A stretch of 64,000 bases of DNA from Floridanema evergladense (GTDB taxonomy: Bacteria; Cyanobacteriota; Cyanobacteriia; Cyanobacteriales; Aerosakkonemataceae). Each line of letters opens with the position of its first letter. The stretch's first letter is position 1. The position numbers and the translations under genes are program-made. Positions 13,130-22,744 of this stretch are shown piece after piece. The notes beneath the pieces are model-generated. The model was not told the origin of the DNA, did not search any database, and saw only the letters and a list, made by a program, of their open reading frames with translations. The stretch lies in NCBI RefSeq assembly GCF_041929205.1, contig NZ_JBHFNT010000218.1; one strand, 5' to 3'.

Positions 13130-14401
13130 ATGCCTGCGACAATTGCTTTAATTGCTCACGATGCGAAGAAAGATGATATAGTTAACTTTGCTAGAAAACA
13201 CGCACCTTTGTTGGGGCGTTATAGATTAATTGCGACAGCTAATACTGGAGAACGGATTGCCTCAGAAACTGGGTTAATTGTAGAAAAATTGGCTGCTGGT
13301 AGTATGGGCGGAGATGTGCAAATTGCCGCTGAAGTAGTTACAGGGAATATTGTTGCTGTAATATTTCTAGTTGAATCTTTTTATGTCCAACCTTATGAAC
13401 CGAATGTGCAGACAATTTTACAAATTTGTCAGGTACATAATGTTGCCATAGCTACTAATTTAGCAACCGCAGAGGCGATCGCATCATCCCTAGCCAAAAC
13501 CTTAGTCGCCCACTTAATCTATAATCCCATATCCGGGCAAGGTAACGCCGAACAAGAGTTAAATTTAATTCGAGAATTATTAGAACCACATTTAAATTTA
13601 CACATTCACTTTACCGAATTAGGAGTCGATCCGGCTACATTGGCTACAGACGCGATCGCCACCAATGCCGATATAATAATAGCCTCTGGTGGAGATGGCA
13701 CAGTTTCCGCTGTTGCCGGAGCCTTAATTGGTAGTGGCATTCCATTAGGAATTATTCCCAGAGGAACCGCGAATGCTTTTGCCGTTTCTTTAGGAATTCC
13801 TAGATTATTACCAATTAGAAATGCCTGTCAAATCATCTTAGCCAACAACACTCGCACAGTAGATGCTGCTAGATGTAATGGTTTACCAATGATTTTATTA
13901 GCAGGTATAGGTTACGAAGCCGCAACCGTAGAAAGAGCAAGTCGAGAATTAAAAGATCGTTGGGGTGCAATGGCATACTTAATGGCAGGTTGGCAATTAC
14001 TTGATGAATCCGGTTTGTTTGATACAGAAATTGAAACCGAAGACGGAAAAAATTACAATTTCCAAGCAACAGCAATCACAATTGCCAATGCTGCACCGCC
14101 AACTTCCGTATTAGCTCAAGGTGCAGGACAAGTAATATTTGATGATGGATTGCTAGATGTCACCATTGCCACGCCGGAAAATAAATTAGACGCAGTTTCC
14201 GCCATGTTAAGAATGTTTGGTGCAGCAATTACTAGAACTGAATTTGAACATAAAAACGTCGTTCATGGAAGGACTAGGTGGCTGAGATTATCGACAAATC
14301 CCCCGCAAAAAGTAGTAGTAGATGGAGAAATTGTTGGTACAACACCCATAGAAGTTGAGTGTATTCCTGGTGGGTTAACAGTTTTGGCTCCCAAACCTTA
14401 A
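13130..14401 (+). CDS. methylglyoxal-synthase-like domain fused to diacylglycerol/YegS-type lipid kinase
   Basis: 423 aa. Residues 1-120 follow methylglyoxal synthase (IALIAHDAKKDD, TANTGERI, GSMGGDVQ with the Asp71 equivalent, ATNLATAEAI). The segment holding His98 and Asp101 in E. coli MgsA reads QPYEPNVQ, so His and Asp are Tyr and Asn, and the Asp91 region reads VESFY; synthase activity is doubtful. Residues 125-423 are a DAGK catalytic domain: IYNPISGQGNAE, ASGGDGTVSAVAGAL (ATP loop), IPRGTANAFA, and the C-terminal VVVDGEIVGTTP. It probably phosphorylates a lipid or NAD-like alcohol, with the front domain as a phosphate sensor or dead relic (inference). Stand-alone transcription unit. 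Confidence 0.85.
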   Translation: MPATIALIAHDAKKDDIVNFARKHAPLLGRYRLIATANTGERIASETGLIVEKLAAGSMGGDVQIAAEVVTGNIVAVIFLVESFYVQPYEPNVQTILQICQVHNVAIATNLATAEAIASSLAKTLVAHLIYNPISGQGNAEQELNLIRELLEPHLNLHIHFTELGVDPATLATDAIATNADIIIASGGDGTVSAVAGALIGSGIPLGIIPRGTANAFAVSLGIPRLLPIRNACQIILANNTRTVDAARCNGLPMILLAGIGYEAATVERASRELKDRWGAMAYLMAGWQLLDESGLFDTEIETEDGKNYNFQATAITIANAAPPTSVLAQGAGQVIFDDGLLDVTIATPENKLDAVSAMLRMFGAAITRTEFEHKNVVHGRTRWLRLSTNPPQKVVVDGEIVGTTPIEVECIPGGLTVLAPKP

Positions 14402-14476
14402 CGCCCAAATCGCAAGATCGGATAAAATTCTGATCTTGATCCTTTATACTGAAGCGATCGCCAATTATTCCCAACG

Positions 14477-14503
14477 AAGTGCAACCCTCTACAAGAGTTG
14501 TAC
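14477..14503. repeat. short inverted repeat
   Basis: AAGTGCAAC and GTTGTACTT arms around 11 nt, between the kinase fusion and the efflux adaptor; possible weak terminator without a T run. Confidence 0.35.
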
Positions 14504-14632
14504 TTCAGCCTTATTGTATTAGAGACAACGATAAATCTGATAAATTCTTAAAAATTATATATCTCAACCAAATAACTTGTATAATTCGATCCTGTTAATC
14601 AGGCTTAGTTACAAATCTAATCAAAAATAAAC

Positions 14633-16165
14633 ATGACAAAACTTCATATTACAACTACCAATAGGAAAAAAGTTAATATATCATTCCCAATGCAATTGAT
14701 CGGTGCAGTCTTACTAGTTTCCTTGACAAGTACAGCTTGTAGTGGCAAGAAACAAACCACCGCCTCAGCAGAAGCTCCACCACCTGCAATTCCTGTCAAA
14801 TTGCTAAAAATAGAACCTACCAAGGTGGAAGACACAACCCAATACCAAGGGCAACTGCAAGCAGTAAAAAGAGTCTCATTAGCACCCCAAACCAGCGGTC
14901 GCATTCAACAGATAAATGTTACCCAAGGACAAAGCGTGAAAACTGGGGAACAAATAATGTTATTGAGTCCCGAAAGGAGTCAAGCAGACGTGCAAGCGGC
15001 GCAGGCGCAAGTGCAAGCCCAAAAAAGCAACTTAGCCAACGCCCAAGCCCAAGTGACAGGGCAACAAAGCACCTTAGCCAACGCCCAAGCCCAAGTCAAA
15101 GCACAACAAAGCAACTTGGCAACTGCTCAAGCCAGAGTTACTTCCGCCCAAGCAGATGTAGCCCGTCAACAAGCACAAGTAGAAGCGGCGCGAGCCCAGA
15201 TTAAAGCTAGAGAAGGCGAGTTGCAGTTAGCGCAGGTAAATTTCGATCGCGCCCAGTCCCTAGTCAAACAAGGCGCATTACCCAGACAAGAATTAGACCA
15301 AAGAACCGCCCAACTAAATAATGCCAGAGCCGCCGTCAGCGTTGCCCAACAACAACTAGTAGCCGCCCAAAAAGCCTTAAGCAGCGCCCAAGCCAACGTC
15401 ACAGCCGCCCAATCTGGCGTTACTCAAGCCCAAGCCAGCATCAGATCTGCCGAAGCTACCGTATCGCAAGCCCAAGCCCAAATCAAAGCCGCCCAAGCTA
15501 CCGTATCCCAAGCCCAAGCAGGCGTATCGCAAGCCGAAGCCAATGTCAAAGCAGCAAACACAGCCCTGGGCTACAACAAAGTCGTCGCCCCCATTAATGG
15601 TGTAGTCGGAACTATTCCAGTTAGAGTGGGAGATTTCGTCAATACTGGACAGCAAGTTACAAGTATTATTCAAAACGACGCTTTTGAACTGCAAATTCCC
15701 GTTTCTGTGCAACGCACCCCGCAACTAAAATTGGGTTTGCCAGTACAAATTATTAATCCGCAAAATAACAAACCTGCCGTTACAGGAAGCATTAGTTTTA
15801 TTTCACCGCAAATCGATCAAGCTGGTCAAACAATCCTGACTAAAGCTGTATTTCCTAACGTTAAAGATTATCTCAGAGATCAGTTAACAGTGACAGCAAG
15901 AATTGTTTGGAGTGAAAGTACAGGAATTATAATTCCTACTCAATCAGTGACTAGAATTGGCAATCAACCTTTCGTATTTGTGGCAGAGGAAAGTAAAGAT
16001 AAAGAAGGAAAAGCACAAAAGATCGTCAATCAAACCCCAGTGCAATTAGGGCCAGTTCAAGGCAGTAATTTTCAAGTCAAAGAAGGTTTACAAGCAGGGC
16101 AAAGTATTGCTGTGAGCAATATTCTCAGATTAAGAAATGGTGTACCAATTAGTCCCGAACCTTAA
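14633..16165 (+). CDS. RND efflux periplasmic adaptor (HlyD/AcrA family)
   Basis: 510 aa. N-terminal hydrophobic signal (about 22-37) ending in STAC, a plausible though imperfect lipobox. Then lipoyl/barrel-sandwich half (QYQGQLQAVKRVSLAPQTSGRIQQINVTQGQSVKTGE), a very long coiled-coil hairpin of Ala/Gln repeats (about 115-315; AQAQVKAQQSNLA type), the second lipoyl half (VVAPINGVVGTIPVRVGDFVN), beta-barrel and membrane-proximal domain. The coiled coil is longer than in AcrA and internally repetitive at DNA level. It partners the RND pump that starts 92 bp downstream. Confidence 0.92.
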   Translation: MTKLHITTTNRKKVNISFPMQLIGAVLLVSLTSTACSGKKQTTASAEAPPPAIPVKLLKIEPTKVEDTTQYQGQLQAVKRVSLAPQTSGRIQQINVTQGQSVKTGEQIMLLSPERSQADVQAAQAQVQAQKSNLANAQAQVTGQQSTLANAQAQVKAQQSNLATAQARVTSAQADVARQQAQVEAARAQIKAREGELQLAQVNFDRAQSLVKQGALPRQELDQRTAQLNNARAAVSVAQQQLVAAQKALSSAQANVTAAQSGVTQAQASIRSAEATVSQAQAQIKAAQATVSQAQAGVSQAEANVKAANTALGYNKVVAPINGVVGTIPVRVGDFVNTGQQVTSIIQNDAFELQIPVSVQRTPQLKLGLPVQIINPQNNKPAVTGSISFISPQIDQAGQTILTKAVFPNVKDYLRDQLTVTARIVWSESTGIIIPTQSVTRIGNQPFVFVAEESKDKEGKAQKIVNQTPVQLGPVQGSNFQVKEGLQAGQSIAVSNILRLRNGVPISPEP

Positions 16166-16256
16166 GTGCGATCGGATTTCGGAAATTAATCCCTAACAGC
16201 TAAACAGAGTTTTAACTCAAAACTCAAAACTCAAAACTCAAAACTAATTAAAAAAC

Positions 16257-19200
16257 ATGGCTGTATTCTCAATTTCAGACAACTTTATTAAACGCCCAGT
16301 ACTGACTACAGTTTGTACAATTCTGATTGTACTGATCGGAACAATTTGTATTCCTTTATTACCGATCAATAACTTACCTGATATTGCGCCGATTCAAGTA
16401 CAAGCCAACAGTACCTACACTGGTGCTGATGCTCAAACAGTAGCAGATACCGTAACTACCACACTGGAAAGACAAATTAACGGTACAGAAGGTTTACAAT
16501 ACATTACTTCTCAAAGTACCAACTCTGGCGCAAGTTCGATTCAAGCTTTCTTTGGTGTCGATACCGATCGCAACATTAACCAAGTAAACGTTCAAAATCA
16601 AGTTGCTCTCGCTCAACCTCAATTACCAGATGTAGTCAGACAAAATGGGGTAGCAGTAAGAACAGCCTCAACTAGTATTTTGTTAGTTTATGGTTTCAAC
16701 GCCGAAAACAACAAATATGACGATACTTTTATCAGCAATTACTTAGATTTGTACGTTACAGATACTCTGCGAAGAGTGCCAGGTGTAGGGGATTTGACGA
16801 TTTTAGGTCAACGTCAATATTCGATGAGAATTTGGCTCGATCCTAATAGAATGGCAGCTAGAGGATTAACCCCTAATGATGTAATTTCCGCTCTACAATC
16901 TCAAAATATACAAGTTGGTGCGGGGAGAATTGGTAGTCAACCTGCACCTGAAGATCAAGCATTCAGTTTCCCGGTAAGAGTGCAGGGAAGATTCCGCAAT
17001 GAAGCTGAATTTTCCAACTTAGTTTTGAGAGTCGAATCAAATGGCAATTTAATCAGACTAAGAGACGTTGGTCGAGTAGAATTAGGTGCAGAAAATTATG
17101 ACCTCCAAGCATTAGTAAATGGTCAACCTGGAGTAGGGATTGCGATCTATCAATTACCAGGAAGTAACGCCGTAGATGTAGCCGCAAAAATCAAAGAAAC
17201 GCTGGCAGGGTTAGAAAAATCTTTTCCCCCCGGATTAAAATCTTATGTGGTTTATGACATCACCGAGTTTATTGAAACTTCTTTAAGAGAAGTATTTCAA
17301 ACTCTAATTGAAGCGATTTTGTTAGTAATTTTAATCATTTTCATTTTCTTACAAGATTGGCGCACTACAGTTATTCCGGCAATAGCAATTCCTGTGTCTT
17401 TGTTAGGCACAATGGGGTTTACTTTAGCCTTTGGTTTTTCCTTAAACACCCTAACTATGTTTGCTTTAATTTTGGCAACAGGTTTGGTGGTAGATGATGG
17501 GATTGTGGTGGTAGAAGCAGTTGCGGGGAAAATGGAACAGGGAATGAGTCCTCGTCAAGCTGCTTTACAATCAATGAATGAGTTAGCTGGTGCGGTCATT
17601 TCTACTTCATTAGTATTGATCGCTGTATTTTTACCAGTGACATTTTTCCCTGGTGCAACAGGGATTATGTATAAACAATTTGCCTTAGTTATTATCTTTT
17701 CAATTCTCGTTTCTACCTTTAATGCTTTGAGTTTTTCTCCGAGTATGGCGGCGATATTGCTGCGACCTAAACAAGGAGAAGGTAGAGGGCCATTAGCTTG
17801 GTTTTTCCGGCAATTTAACCGCGTATTTGAGAAAATAATGGCGGGTTATGCCAAAGTTGTCAAACTTTTAATTAAGCTAAAAGTAGTTGTCTTTGGTGTA
17901 TTTATTGGCTTGTTAGTAGGTACGGTTCTGCTGTATATGGCAGTGCCTAACGGGTTTATTCCTGAAGAAGACCAAGGGTTGTTTTTAGGGATTATTCAAT
18001 CACCGGAAGGTGTGGCTTTAAATTACACCAATAGAGTAGCAAATACCGTTTACCAAGACCTTAAAGAAGTGCCGGAAGTAGAAGGGTCGTTAATTGTGAG
18101 TGGTTTTGGTTTGGATGGTAGTGGACCCAGTAGAGGCACTTTTTTCGTTAAATTAACAAATTGGGCAAAAAGAACCAAAAAAAGCCAAAGCGTGCAAGCA
18201 ATTTTGGGGAAATTGAATCGGAAATTTGCTCAGAATCAACAAGCAATAATTCAGGCATTTAACTTACCTGCGGTACCAGGATTTGGTGCTACGGGTGGTT
18301 TTGAGTTTCAGTTGCAAGATCGATCGGGCGGGCAATTAAATTTCGAGCAATTCCTGAAAAGTGCTAATGAAATTATTGCTAAAGCAAACCAAAACCCGGA
18401 TTTAAGTAGAGTTTTCACGCTATTCACTGCTAATACTCCGCAATTAGAAATTGATATTGACCGGGATAGATTAGCTAGTCTAAATGTCGATTTTGCTCAA
18501 GCAATGACCACGTTAGGTACTTATATCGGTGGTCGTTACGTGAATGATTTTAGTATGGGGCAACGGAATTATCGGGTGATAGTGCAAGGAGACCAACAGT
18601 TCCGTAGTAGACCGGAAGATTTAGAACAAATATATTTGCGATCGCGCACGAATCAACTAGTTCAACTCAAAGATGTAGCGACCATAAAATCGATCGTTGG
18701 GCCTTCAGTAATTTCGCAATTTAACCTATTTCGGGCTATTAAAATCCAAGGAAATCCCGCCCCAGGTAAATCTTCTGGACAAGCGATTCAAGCGATGGAT
18801 CAAGTATTTCGATCGGCAGGATTTTCTAATTTAGGTTACGAATGGTCTGGTCTTACCCGTGAGGAAATTCAGTCAGGCGGTCAAACTGCTTTAATTATGG
18901 CATTGGGTCTAGTTATTGTCTTTTTAGTATTAGCAGCACAATACGAAAATTACATCGATCCTTTGATTATTTTGCTAACAGTACCGATGGCAGTATTCGG
19001 GGCAATGCTATTTATTTCCATCGATCCTAGAGATTTGGTAAACGATCTTTATTGCCAAATTGCGTTAGTAATGTTGATTGGTTTAGCGTCGAAAAACGCA
19101 ATTTTGATCGTAGAATTTGCCAACCAATCACGAGAAAGTTTGGGCATGACTATTCCCCAAGCAGCGGCAAATGCGGCGAAGGAACGTTTCCGCCCAATTT

Positions 19201-19679
19201 TGATGACAGCTTGTTCAACTTTGGTGGGTTTTTGGCCTTTGGTTATTGCTTCTGGTGCTTCTGCTGCTAGTCGTTGGTCTTTGGGAGTGGCAGTTTTTGG
19301 CGGGTTCTTCGTAGCAACTATTATGAGTTTCTTCTTAGTACCAGTTTTGTATGTGGTAATTAAGCAAGTGGCAGAATTTGTGTTTGCTGGGAAGAAGAAA
19401 CAATTAAAAGGCAGAAAAGCAGAGGAAGAAAAAAGTGAAGAAACCGAAGAAATCCCTGAGAATGCTGCTAATTCGGATGCAAATAGTCAAGGTTCTGTAG
19501 TCTTAGGTAATGGCAACTCACCAACTATGTACTATCCGCCTTCAACTACTTCGGCAAGTGATACTACAATTCAACCAGAAAATACTGAAGAAAAGCCTGT
19601 TTCTACATCTTCAGAAAGTTCAGAAGATGTGGAACCACAAACACCTAGAAAGTTCCAAGGCGACAATAATCCCCTGTAA
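16257..19679 (+). CDS. RND multidrug efflux transporter (AcrB/HAE1 family)
   Basis: 1140 aa. Typical HAE-1 plan: N-terminal helix FIKRPVLTTVCTILIVLIG, two large periplasmic loops, and two sets of six helices. The proton-relay acids are present in ATGLVVDDGIVVVEAV (about 404-419) and the partner lysine in GLASKNAILIVEFANQ (about 940). The last ~90 residues are an extra Ser/Thr/Glu-rich cytoplasmic tail not found in AcrB. It forms a tripartite pump with the adaptor just upstream and a TolC-like outer-membrane protein elsewhere. An AAAACTC repeat tract sits between the two genes. Confidence 0.95.
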   Translation: MAVFSISDNFIKRPVLTTVCTILIVLIGTICIPLLPINNLPDIAPIQVQANSTYTGADAQTVADTVTTTLERQINGTEGLQYITSQSTNSGASSIQAFFGVDTDRNINQVNVQNQVALAQPQLPDVVRQNGVAVRTASTSILLVYGFNAENNKYDDTFISNYLDLYVTDTLRRVPGVGDLTILGQRQYSMRIWLDPNRMAARGLTPNDVISALQSQNIQVGAGRIGSQPAPEDQAFSFPVRVQGRFRNEAEFSNLVLRVESNGNLIRLRDVGRVELGAENYDLQALVNGQPGVGIAIYQLPGSNAVDVAAKIKETLAGLEKSFPPGLKSYVVYDITEFIETSLREVFQTLIEAILLVILIIFIFLQDWRTTVIPAIAIPVSLLGTMGFTLAFGFSLNTLTMFALILATGLVVDDGIVVVEAVAGKMEQGMSPRQAALQSMNELAGAVISTSLVLIAVFLPVTFFPGATGIMYKQFALVIIFSILVSTFNALSFSPSMAAILLRPKQGEGRGPLAWFFRQFNRVFEKIMAGYAKVVKLLIKLKVVVFGVFIGLLVGTVLLYMAVPNGFIPEEDQGLFLGIIQSPEGVALNYTNRVANTVYQDLKEVPEVEGSLIVSGFGLDGSGPSRGTFFVKLTNWAKRTKKSQSVQAILGKLNRKFAQNQQAIIQAFNLPAVPGFGATGGFEFQLQDRSGGQLNFEQFLKSANEIIAKANQNPDLSRVFTLFTANTPQLEIDIDRDRLASLNVDFAQAMTTLGTYIGGRYVNDFSMGQRNYRVIVQGDQQFRSRPEDLEQIYLRSRTNQLVQLKDVATIKSIVGPSVISQFNLFRAIKIQGNPAPGKSSGQAIQAMDQVFRSAGFSNLGYEWSGLTREEIQSGGQTALIMALGLVIVFLVLAAQYENYIDPLIILLTVPMAVFGAMLFISIDPRDLVNDLYCQIALVMLIGLASKNAILIVEFANQSRESLGMTIPQAAANAAKERFRPILMTACSTLVGFWPLVIASGASAASRWSLGVAVFGGFFVATIMSFFLVPVLYVVIKQVAEFVFAGKKKQLKGRKAEEEKSEETEEIPENAANSDANSQGSVVLGNGNSPTMYYPPSTTSASDTTIQPENTEEKPVSTSSESSEDVEPQTPRKFQGDNNPL

Positions 19680-19703
19680 GTAATAGGTAGTGGGTAAGGT
19701 AAA

Positions 19704-19741
19704 ATTACCTGCTACTTAGCATCAACTAAGTAGCAGGTAAT
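19704..19741. terminator. 16-bp perfect inverted repeat after RND gene
   Basis: Arms ATTACCTGCTACTTAG and complement, 6-nt loop. No T run follows; may be a repeat-derived terminator for the efflux operon. Confidence 0.5.
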
Positions 19742-19845
19742 AGGGAACAGAGAACAGGCAGAGGGTAGAAGAAAAGATACTTATCCAACTGATCTGTGTA
19801 AATCCTTTTAAATAAATCGAATACCATTCATTTAATCAGGGAATT

Positions 19846-20571
19846 ATGCAGCAGAGTAACTCACAAGAATGGGCAAAAGACAAATATAATCGATTACTGT
19901 TTGTTCAGCTATTAGCTTTACTAGTGTTTCCTTTTATTCAAGCTAACCCTATAGTAAACTTTGTGCTTACTGTACTGTTTTTCCTAGTTTTTTTAGGGAC
20001 ACTAATTTTAATAATTGCTGAATTAGAACAGAGTAAAAAAATATTTCGTTGGTATTTAATCCTAGCATCTATATCATTGATTTTTGAGATTATTGGTTCA
20101 TTAGACTTAATGAATCAAAGCGAAAATGTAATTAATTTTATAATTAGTAACTTGATTTTCTTGTTTTTTATGGCTATATCAATAGTTTTAATTATTCGAG
20201 AAATCTTTCTGGCTCATAATGTAACTAGTGACACCATTAAAGGCGGAGTGTGCATTTATTTATTATTAGGGTTATTTTGGTACAATATTTATGAAATAAT
20301 TTATCTGGTTAATTCTAATTCATTTAAAGGAATAGTCAGTTCTAATAGTCAAGCAGATCTACTTTATTTCAGTTATACAACCTTAACGACTGTCGGTTAT
20401 GGTGACATTACTCCAGTGGTTAATATTGCGAGAATTTTCGCCAATTTAGAGTCAGTTGCAGGAATAATGTATCCGGCGATCTATATTTCTAGATTGGTGG
20501 GAATTTACAGTAGTCAAAAGGGAGAATCATCTGAACAACAAAGTATAAAAGCACAGGAGAGAAACAAATGA
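19846..20571 (+). CDS. potassium channel family protein
   Basis: 241 aa with about six hydrophobic segments. Four N-terminal helices (about 16-125), then a helix, a pore loop with the selectivity filter TTLTTVGYGDITP (about 179-191) and a final helix. The TVGYGD filter indicates K+ selectivity. There is no regulator (RCK) domain, and no obvious S4 arginine series. The stop overlaps the start of the next small gene (ATGA), so the two are likely co-translated. Confidence 0.88.
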   Translation: MQQSNSQEWAKDKYNRLLFVQLLALLVFPFIQANPIVNFVLTVLFFLVFLGTLILIIAELEQSKKIFRWYLILASISLIFEIIGSLDLMNQSENVINFIISNLIFLFFMAISIVLIIREIFLAHNVTSDTIKGGVCIYLLLGLFWYNIYEIIYLVNSNSFKGIVSSNSQADLLYFSYTTLTTVGYGDITPVVNIARIFANLESVAGIMYPAIYISRLVGIYSSQKGESSEQQSIKAQERNK

Positions 20572-20813
20572 ATTTTAAATTGATAGTTTTTTCCAGTTTA
20601 ATAACCGCCTTAATTGGGGCAACGATCGGGTTTGCTATAGGTGGACTTTCTCGCCCTAGATTTAACAGTCAAATCTACCGAGATATCCACCGAAATTATG
20701 CTGTAGTGGGTGGCGTGACTGGATTAATTATTGGTAGTTGTCAAGAGTCAATTAGACAGATGAAAAAACAGCGAGATGAAGAAGAGAGAGAAGGCAAGGA
20801 AGCAGGAGATTAA
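20568..20813 (+). CDS. 81-aa membrane protein coupled to the K+ channel gene
   Basis: Begins MNFKLIVFSSLITALIGATIGFAIGGLSRP, a single membrane helix with glycine zipper, then a second weakly hydrophobic Gly segment (YAVVGGVTGLIIGS) and a Lys/Glu-rich tail. Its ATG overlaps the channel stop by four bases. An accessory subunit of the channel is possible, but this rests only on coupling. Confidence 0.7.
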   Translation: MNFKLIVFSSLITALIGATIGFAIGGLSRPRFNSQIYRDIHRNYAVVGGVTGLIIGSCQESIRQMKKQRDEEEREGKEAGD

Positions 20814-20974
20814 GGGAAAATAATTGAATTATAAAAGTGTTTGGCAATACAAAAACGATCGCACCTGCCAGTCATAGATTAAAATAATCGAAAACTAACG
20901 ACAAATAAATCACTTCTTCTGGTTTAATCTTTAGCGAATAGTACTAGTTAACATTAATAGAGGAAGTTGATTTT

Positions 20975-22273
20975 ATGGTAGCGATCGCATCCATTCATGG
21001 CAGAGAAATTCTCGACTCTCGCGGCAACCCAACGGTTGAAGTTGATGTTACCCTCGAAGATGGTAGCAAAGGACGGGCAGCAGTACCTTCTGGTGCTTCT
21101 ACCGGAAGTCGGGAAGCTTTGGAATTAAGAGACTCCGATCCCCAGCGTTACGGGGGCAAAGGCGTACTCAAGGCAGTAAAAAATGTCAATGAAATTATTG
21201 CCCCTGCCCTCAAAGGTGTAGATGCCAGCGATCAAGCAGGTGTTGATAAGAAAATGTTGGAAATGGATGGCACCGAGTACAAATCTAACTTGGGTGCAAA
21301 CTCAATTCTAGGTGTATCGATGGCAGTGGCAAGGGCGGCAGCAATTTCGGCACAATTACCCCTTTACTGCTACTTAGGCAACTTATGCGGCAATGAAGCA
21401 ATATTACTGCCTGTGCCAATGTTTAATGTTCTCAATGGTGGTGCTCATGCTGATAATAACGTAGACTTTCAAGAGTTTATGATCGGCCCTGTGGGAGCAC
21501 CAAATTTCAGCGAAGCTTTGCGTATGGGGGCAGAAGTTTATCACGCTCTCAAATCAATTTTGAAGCAGAAAGGTTATAGTACTGGGGTAGGTGATGAAGG
21601 CGGTTTTGCGCCTAGTTTGAAAAGCAATGTGGAAGCAATTGAGGTAATTTTAGAAGGGATTAATAAGGTAGGATTAAAAGCTGGGGAAGATGTGGCGATC
21701 GCCCTCGATCCTGCGACTAGCGAATTGTACCGGGAAGAAGACGGCAAATACGAGTTTTATAAGTCTGATAAAAGTCGGAAAACTACCGAGGAAATGATCG
21801 ATCTTTGGGAAGGTTGGGTAAATCAATATCCGATTATTTCTATTGAAGACGGTTTAGGCGAAAAAGATTGGTCAGGTTGGCAATTGTTGACCAAACGCTT
21901 GGGCAGTAGAATTCAATTGGTAGGGGATGACGCATTTGTAACTAACCCGAAAATTATTGAGCAAGCGATCGCAGATGGCGTAGGTAATTCTGTTTTAATT
22001 AAAGTGAACCAAATTGGTTCGGTTACTGAAACTTTAAACGCGATTAAAATAGCCAACAATGCCGGATATACTAACATGACCAGTCACCGTTCCGGCGAAA
22101 CTCCTGATGATTTTATCGCAGATTTAGCGGTTGCTACTGGTTCAGGACAAATCAAAACTGGTGCGCCTTGTCGCGGTGAAAGACTCGCTAAATATAACCA
22201 ACTACTTCGCATTGAAGAAGAGTTAGGAAGTAAAGCGGTTTATTCCGGTTGGTCGAAGTTTAAAAAATCCTAA
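20975..22273 (+). CDS. eno: enolase
   Basis: 432 aa, standard bacterial length. Converts 2-phosphoglycerate to phosphoenolpyruvate. Visible signature parts: ILDSRGNPTVEVDV, GASTGSREALELRD, GVGDEGGFAPSL, SIEDGLGEKDW, the catalytic Lys in VLIKVNQIGSVTET, and SHRSGETPDDFIADLAVA. GAGGAAG lies upstream of the ATG and a HIP1 site overlaps the first codons. Monocistronic here, bounded downstream by a small inverted-repeat element. Confidence 0.98.
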   Translation: MVAIASIHGREILDSRGNPTVEVDVTLEDGSKGRAAVPSGASTGSREALELRDSDPQRYGGKGVLKAVKNVNEIIAPALKGVDASDQAGVDKKMLEMDGTEYKSNLGANSILGVSMAVARAAAISAQLPLYCYLGNLCGNEAILLPVPMFNVLNGGAHADNNVDFQEFMIGPVGAPNFSEALRMGAEVYHALKSILKQKGYSTGVGDEGGFAPSLKSNVEAIEVILEGINKVGLKAGEDVAIALDPATSELYREEDGKYEFYKSDKSRKTTEEMIDLWEGWVNQYPIISIEDGLGEKDWSGWQLLTKRLGSRIQLVGDDAFVTNPKIIEQAIADGVGNSVLIKVNQIGSVTETLNAIKIANNAGYTNMTSHRSGETPDDFIADLAVATGSGQIKTGAPCRGERLAKYNQLLRIEEELGSKAVYSGWSKFKKS

Positions 22274-22302
22274 GTGATAGGAGAGAGAGGAGAAAATTAT
22301 TC

Positions 22303-22399
22303 TATAGCGATTCCTAGTTAAGTGAGGTACAGCAAAACCCTTGATTAATCAGCAATTTAGCTCTTAGAGCCGTACCTCATCAGATCGAGAAACGCTATA
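22303..22399. mobile_element. small inverted-repeat element (MITE-like)
   Basis: Ends TATAGCGATTC and its near complement GAAACGCTATA, with an inner TGAGGTAC...GTACCTCA pair. About 97 bp, with TA at each end as in IS630-type insertions. Non-coding. Confidence 0.5.
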
Positions 22400-22417
22400 A
22401 TTTCCTCCTCTTCCTTT

Positions 22418-22711
22418 TCATCTGCGTTCATCTGCTTTCATCTGCGTTTCAAAAACAAAGTTTGGATTTTTCCCAAGCCGACTAGCGATATACTCATCAA
22501 TACTTTGATAATCTCCATTTTTGTAAGCAATCCTAGCTGCTTCGATTTCAGCGACTACAGTCGGGTCTTCTTCCAGTAAATCCTCTTCTGCTTGGGAAAT
22601 TTCTTCGTCTAACATTTGCCAAAGCTTGCGTTTATCTTCGAGATTTAGTGAGGAAATAACATCTATTAAGGATTCAAACGGAATTGCTACTTGTACAGTT
22701 TTTTGTGTCAT
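22418..22711 (-). CDS. small antitoxin-like protein
   Basis: 97 aa. N-terminal VQVAIPFESLIDVISSLNLEDKRKLWQMLDEEI is a pattern seen in short cyanobacterial proteins annotated as toxin-antitoxin-associated or DUF2281-like. The middle is acidic with EAARIAYKNGDYQSIDEYIA; the C-terminus runs into a TCATCTGC repeat tract, which may have altered the original tail. It follows the HicB-like gene by 33 nt. No toxin gene is adjacent. Confidence 0.5.
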   Translation of the reverse strand: MTQKTVQVAIPFESLIDVISSLNLEDKRKLWQMLDEEISQAEEDLLEEDPTVVAEIEAARIAYKNGDYQSIDEYIASRLGKNPNFVFETQMKADERR

Positions 22712-22744
22712 AAATCTTCACAGCAAATTTTTATTCCTGGCAAA

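Noticed and set aside
15000..15560. Internal DNA repeats of GCCCAAGC type in the efflux adaptor
   Set aside because: Explained by the Ala/Gln coiled-coil hairpin of the protein, not a mobile or regulatory repeat.
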